This document shows, piece by piece, positions 1-7,522 of a DNA stretch of 7,522 bases. The stretch comes from VBCK01 sp035511515 (lineage in GTDB: Bacteria > Pseudomonadota > Gammaproteobacteria > Burkholderiales > Burkholderiaceae_F), in contig DATKFG010000064.1 in assembly GCA_035511515.1 (NCBI GenBank), positions 1 through 7,522 on the forward strand, read 5' to 3'. Both the position numbers and the translations under genes were made by a program. The notes beneath the pieces were generated by a model, which ran no database searches, had not been told where the DNA came from, and worked only from the letters and a program-made list of their open reading frames with translations. Numbering within the stretch: position 1 is the first letter of the stretch; the number at the start of each line of letters is the position of its first letter.

Positions 1-141
1 GTACTTCTTCACATCCCCGCCAAACTTCGCCGCCAGCACCGCCGTCATCGCCGCCGTCAGCGTCGTCTTGCCATGGTCCACGTGTCCAATCGTGCCCACA
101 TTCACGTGCGGCTTGGTCCGCTCAAATTTGCCCTTGGCCAT
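1..141 (-). CDS. tuf: Elongation factor Tu, N-terminal 47 residues (cut by window edge)
   Basis: EF-Tu is the GTPase that carries aminoacyl-tRNA to the ribosomal A site in the cytoplasm. Translating the minus strand from the ATG at 141 gives MAKGKFERTKPHVNVGTIGH and continues with VDHGKTTLTAAM. This is the canonical EF-Tu start with the G1/P-loop motif GHVDHGKT at residues 19-26. The frame is open to the window edge, so only about 47 of the family's usual 394-397 residues are present. The start is supported by an AAGGA Shine-Dalgarno sequence 9 bases upstream. The gene begins 40 bp after the fusA stop, with no clear promoter between them, so it is most simply the last cistron of the str operon. 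Codon choice is odd: Ala is mostly GCG and Thr mostly ACG, while the neighbours use more C-ending codons. Many betaproteobacteria carry two near-identical tuf copies, and which copy this is cannot be told from the window. Confidence 0.97.
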   Translation of the reverse strand, partial: MAKGKFERTKPHVNVGTIGHVDHGKTTLTAAMTAVLAAKFGGDVKKY

Positions 142-181
142 TTTTTGGAGTCCTTCCGGAGCCGGGTTCTCGGGTTGCGAA

Positions 182-2302
<2,121 letters not shown>

Positions 2303-2315
2303 TGCGTTCACCAGC

Positions 2316-2786
<471 letters not shown>

Positions 2787-2874
2787 TGCGGTCCTCTTTC
2801 TTCAGTCGATTCGTGGCGCCTGCCACCCAGGTGGGCCCCATGGTGACGGGCCCCGACTTACTCTCACGCCGTTT

Positions 2875-2919
2875 CACCGACGACTGCGCCGCCGCCGTGA
2901 TGCGCGGCGGCGCACGGTG
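2875..2919 (-). promoter_or_regulatory. Strong hairpin in rpsL-rpsG spacer, candidate S7 autoregulatory element
   Basis: The rpsL-rpsG spacer contains an exact 11-bp GC-only-but-one stem (arms 2885-2895 and 2904-2914, TGCGCCGCCGC with GCGGCGGCGCA on the mRNA) closing an 8-nt loop. It is extended by 5 bp CACCG/CGGTG (2915-2919 and 2875-2879) across a 5-nt bulge at 2880-2884. A weaker stem of GGGCCC pairs follows at 2833-2853. No T-run follows the main stem on the transcribed strand, so it is not a standard intrinsic terminator. In E. coli this spacer is the S7 target for translational repression of the str operon. A comparable role here is inferred only from position and stability. Alternatives are an RNase processing or mRNA stability element. 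Confidence 0.45.
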
Positions 2920-2921
2920 CG

Positions 2922-2955
2922 TCTTACTCCGATTTCGGCCTTATTCCGACTTTGG
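2922..2955 (-). repeat. 17-bp imperfect tandem duplication across the rpsL stop codon
   Basis: Two adjacent 17-bp units on the minus strand, CCAAAGTCGGAATAAGG (2939-2955) and CCGAAATCGGAGTAAGA (2922-2938), agree at 13 of 17 positions by hand count. The first contains the last codons and TAA stop of rpsL. The second copies them downstream, and its TAA is out of frame because 17 is not a multiple of three. It looks like an old slippage duplication that has diverged. Confidence 0.6.
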
Positions 2956-3318
2956 CCTCTTCGCTCCGTACTTGGAGCGACCCTGCTTGCGGTCCTTCAC
3001 ACCCTGCGTATCCAGTGATCCGCGCACGATGTGGTAGCGCACGCCCGGCAAATCCTTGACGCGGCCGCCGCGGATCAGCACGACCGAGTGTTCCTGCAGG
3101 TTGTGGCCCTCGCCGCCGATGTACGAGATCACTTCGAAGCCGTTGGTCAACCGCACCTTGGCGACCTTGCGCAGCGCCGAGTTGGGCTTTTTCGGCGTCG
3201 TCGTGTATACCTTGGTGCACACTCCGCGCCGCTGCGGGCAGCTTCGCAGCGCCGGACTCTTGCTCTTTGTCCGCGCGCTCTCGCGTGCCCTGCGTACCAG
3301 CTGGTTGATCGTCGGCAT
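2941..3318 (-). CDS. rpsL: 30S ribosomal protein S12 (125 aa)
   Basis: S12 lies at the decoding centre of the 30S subunit and contributes to tRNA selection accuracy. The protein begins MPTINQLVRRARESARTKSK, the canonical family start, and contains CPQRRGVCTKVYTTTPKKPN, GGEGHNLQEHS and KDLPGVRYHIVRG. The residues commonly altered in streptomycin resistance carry the wild-type form: K43, K88 and P91. D89, the aspartate methylthiolated by RimO in E. coli, is also present. An in-frame GTG at 3342 would add eight unconserved residues. The ATG at 3318 fits the family and has a modest purine-rich GAGAG upstream. It is the first cistron of the str operon, with a good promoter about 90 bp upstream. 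The stop codon lies in a 17-bp tandem duplication. The length is one residue longer than E. coli S12 (124 aa). Confidence 0.98.
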   Translation of the reverse strand: MPTINQLVRRARESARTKSKSPALRSCPQRRGVCTKVYTTTPKKPNSALRKVAKVRLTNGFEVISYIGGEGHNLQEHSVVLIRGGRVKDLPGVRYHIVRGSLDTQGVKDRKQGRSKYGAKRPKSE

Positions 3319-3359
3319 GTTCCGGCTCTCGTAGCCCACCACGGTCTCGCGGCCCCGGT

Positions 3360-3371
3360 GTCGTGCACGAC
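3360..3371. repeat. Perfect 12-bp palindrome in the rpsL leader
   Basis: GTCGTGCACGAC is an exact palindrome about 30-40 bases downstream of the predicted start of the str transcript. It could be an operator-like site or chance in GC-rich DNA. As RNA it has no loop and would not fold well on its own. No known operator is recognised. Confidence 0.3.
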
Positions 3372-3405
3372 CGAAACCCTCGTCGAAACCTCTGCGAAGC
3401 CTTCC

Positions 3406-3434
3406 ATTATATCGGAGCGCTTGCCCGGGGGCAA
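3406..3434 (-). promoter_or_regulatory. Sigma70-type promoter of the str operon (rpsL)
   Basis: On the minus strand a perfect TATAAT -10 box (3406-3411) lies exactly 17 bp from TTGCCC (3429-3434), which matches the TTGACA -35 consensus at 4 of 6 positions. Transcription should start near 3399, leaving a leader of about 80 nt before the rpsL ATG. The box is AT-rich in very GC-rich surroundings and stands between the reductase stop and rpsL, as expected for a strong promoter of rpsL-rpsG-fusA-tuf. The -35 hexamer is one arm of the inverted repeat TTGCCC-CC-GGGCAA (3421-3434), so the spacer also carries a possible protein-binding dyad. The promoter is predicted from sequence only; further promoters upstream, such as the rpoB operon promoter, may also contribute. 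Confidence 0.8.
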
Positions 3435-3438
3435 CGCG

Positions 3439-3455
3439 GGGCGCCCCTGGCGCCC
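3439..3455 (-). terminator. Short GC hairpin directly after the reductase stop, weak terminator candidate
   Basis: GGGCGCC and GGCGCCC form a 7-bp stem with a 3-nt AGG loop, beginning directly after the TGA of the aldo/keto reductase gene. No T-run follows it, so Rho-independent termination is doubtful. It may instead protect the 3' end of the mRNA or slow polymerase just before the str promoter. Confidence 0.3.
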
Positions 3456-4454
3456 TCAGCGATCGACCGTTTTCATCATCGCTTCCGGATAACGATCGCC
3501 CGCGGCGGCTCCGGGCGGAAACGCCATATCCAGGCGCGCCAGCTGCTCGGCGTTCAGCCGCATGGCGGCCGCGCCCGTGTTCTGCTCCAGGTAAGCGACC
3601 TTCTTGGTGCCCGGGATCGCAACGATGTCATCGCCCTGGGCCAGCACCCAGGCCAGCGCCACCTGGGCCGCGGTGCCCCCGATCTGGCCGGCGACCGCTT
3701 CGAGTTCGCGCAGCAGGCCCAGGTTCTCGCGCAGATTGTCGGGCTGGAAGCGGGGCGTGTGGCGCCGGTAGTCGTCGGCGTCGAGCTCGTCCGCCTGCGT
3801 GATGCGGCCGCTCAGGAAACCCCGTCCGAGCGGGCTGAAGGCCACAAAACCCACGCCCAGCCGCCGGCAGGCGGCCAGCACGCTGCGTTCCGGATCGCGC
3901 GTCCACAGCGAGTATTCCGACTGCAGCGCCGTGACCGGGTGGACCCGGCAGGCGCGCTCCAGCGTCTGCGCCGACGCCTCCGACAGTCCCACGTGCAGGA
4001 TCTTGCCTTCGCGCACGAACCCGGCCAGCGCCTGCATCGTCTCCTCGATCGGCACGTTGGGATCGACCCGATGCAGGTAATACAGGTCGATATGGTCCAC
4101 GCCCAGCCGCTTCAGGCTGCCCTCGAGGGCCTGCCGCGCATGCTGCGGGCTGCCATCGATGGCGGGCGCGGACGCGCTGGCCGGATCGCGCACGATGCCG
4201 AACTTGGTGGCCAGCACGACTTCGTCGCGCCGCCCCTGGATCGCGCGCCCGACCAGCTCTTCGTTGGTGAACGGCCCGTAGGCGTCGGCCGTGTCCAGGA
4301 AATTGACGCCCAGGTCCAGCGCGTGCCGGATCGTCGCGATCGATTCGGCCTGGTCGGGCGGCCGTCCGTAAAAGGCGCTCATCCCCATGCAGCCCAGCCC
4401 GACGGCGGAAACGCGCGGGCCGGAGGAGCCGAGGCGTCGTAACGCAATTGTCAT
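3456..4454 (-). CDS. Aldo/keto reductase, AKR13/YakC-like (332 aa)
   Basis: This is a cytosolic NAD(P)H-dependent oxidoreductase of the aldo/keto reductase superfamily, which reduces carbonyls to alcohols on a TIM barrel. The N-terminal RRLGSSGPRVSAVGLGCMGM is the usual first strand and loop. The catalytic tetrad is complete: D54 and Y59 in DTADAYG, K84 in LATKFG and H128 in YYLHRVDPN. Further family blocks are VGLSEA, QSEYSLWTRDPE, FSPLGRGFLSG and the cofactor-phosphate segment IPGTKK (280-285). The pattern GPFTNEELVGRA with LHRVDPNVPIEET resembles the YakC/AKR13 branch (general aldehyde reductases, pyridoxal reductase-like enzymes). The physiological substrate cannot be assigned. There is no signal peptide or membrane segment. 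The ATG at 4454 has a GAGGG Shine-Dalgarno about 8 bases upstream. The gene lies between rpoC and rpsL with no clear promoter in the 23 bp between its start and the upstream palindrome, so expression may depend on readthrough from rpoBC. It appears intact. Confidence 0.93.
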   Translation of the reverse strand: MTIALRRLGSSGPRVSAVGLGCMGMSAFYGRPPDQAESIATIRHALDLGVNFLDTADAYGPFTNEELVGRAIQGRRDEVVLATKFGIVRDPASASAPAIDGSPQHARQALEGSLKRLGVDHIDLYYLHRVDPNVPIEETMQALAGFVREGKILHVGLSEASAQTLERACRVHPVTALQSEYSLWTRDPERSVLAACRRLGVGFVAFSPLGRGFLSGRITQADELDADDYRRHTPRFQPDNLRENLGLLRELEAVAGQIGGTAAQVALAWVLAQGDDIVAIPGTKKVAYLEQNTGAAAMRLNAEQLARLDMAFPPGAAAGDRYPEAMMKTVDR

Positions 4455-4477
4455 GGTTGAACCCTCGCCAGGTTTGC

Positions 4478-4585
4478 CACCCTCACCCCCGACCCCTCTC
4501 CCGCTGCGCGGGCGAGGGGCGACCGGGCGTCGCAGGCCATATCGCCCCTCTCCCGCGCAGCGGGAGAGGGGCGGGGGTGAGGGTG
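4478..4585. repeat. REP-like bimodal palindromic element between rpoC and the reductase gene
   Basis: This is a long inverted repeat. The left arm 4478-4512 pairs with 4552-4585 in 34 bp with a single bulged A (4492). After one mismatch (4513/4551) the stem continues for 9 bp (4514-4522 with 4542-4550), leaving a 19-nt loop. Each half can also fold alone: 4543-4573 is a perfect 14-bp stem with a 3-nt loop, and 4493-4519 is a 12-bp stem with one mismatch. The motif CCCTCTCCCGC/GCGGGAGAGGG with flanking CCCTCACCCCC resembles dispersed REP/BIME-type repeats of GC-rich proteobacteria; this is from memory and was not searched. It starts 8 bases after the rpoC stop. No T-run follows, so it is more likely a 3'-end stabiliser or Rho-dependent or partial attenuator than an intrinsic terminator. 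Confidence 0.88.
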
Positions 4586-4593
4586 CGGCGGAG

Positions 4594-7522
<2,929 letters not shown>

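Noticed and set aside
3147..3434. Minus-strand frame starting ATGGAAGGC just after the TATAAT box, as a leader peptide
   Set aside because: Its ATG would overlap or precede the predicted transcription start and has no Shine-Dalgarno. It runs out of frame through rpsL with an Arg-rich shadow composition.
3363..4442. 359-codon plus-strand open frame opposite the aldo/keto reductase
   Set aside because: It is antisense to a gene with the complete AKR catalytic tetrad. Its composition (Arg, Gln, His and Ala rich) is typical of a shadow frame.
4478..4585. CRISPR repeat or intrinsic terminator reading of the palindromic element
   Set aside because: There are only two inverted units, with no direct-repeat and spacer periodicity, and no T-run follows on either strand.

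Overview
The window is housekeeping DNA of very high GC content (roughly two thirds by eye) from a proteobacterium. The RpoC, EF-G, S7 and S12 sequences look betaproteobacterial, most likely Burkholderiales. This is my recognition of the protein sequences and was not tested by a search. Every gene I accept lies on the minus strand, so transcription runs from high to low coordinates.

In transcription order the window holds: the 3' two thirds of rpoC (RNA polymerase beta', cut by the right edge); a 139-bp gap filled by a long REP-like palindromic element; an AKR13/YakC-like aldo/keto reductase gene; a gap with a sigma70-type promoter; and then the classic str operon rpsL-rpsG-fusA-tuf, with tuf cut by the left edge after 47 codons. 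No stretch over 300 bases lacks a gene. The three sizeable gaps (2787-2940, 3319-3455, 4455-4593) each hold recognisable structure.

The genes form a transcription-translation core. RpoC is a catalytic subunit of RNA polymerase, S12 and S7 belong to the 30S ribosomal subunit, and EF-G and EF-Tu are the two main elongation GTPases. The aldo/keto reductase is the one gene without an obvious link to this core. It sits between rpoBC and the str operon, just downstream of the palindromic element.

I see no undescribed system such as a defence island, prophage or CRISPR array. The points worth a second look are local: the palindromic element with its neighbouring reductase, a near-ideal promoter whose -35 box lies in a small inverted repeat, a strong hairpin in the rpsL-rpsG spacer at the place where S7 autoregulation acts in E. 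coli, a 17-bp tandem duplication over the rpsL stop codon, and a distinct codon preference at the start of tuf.
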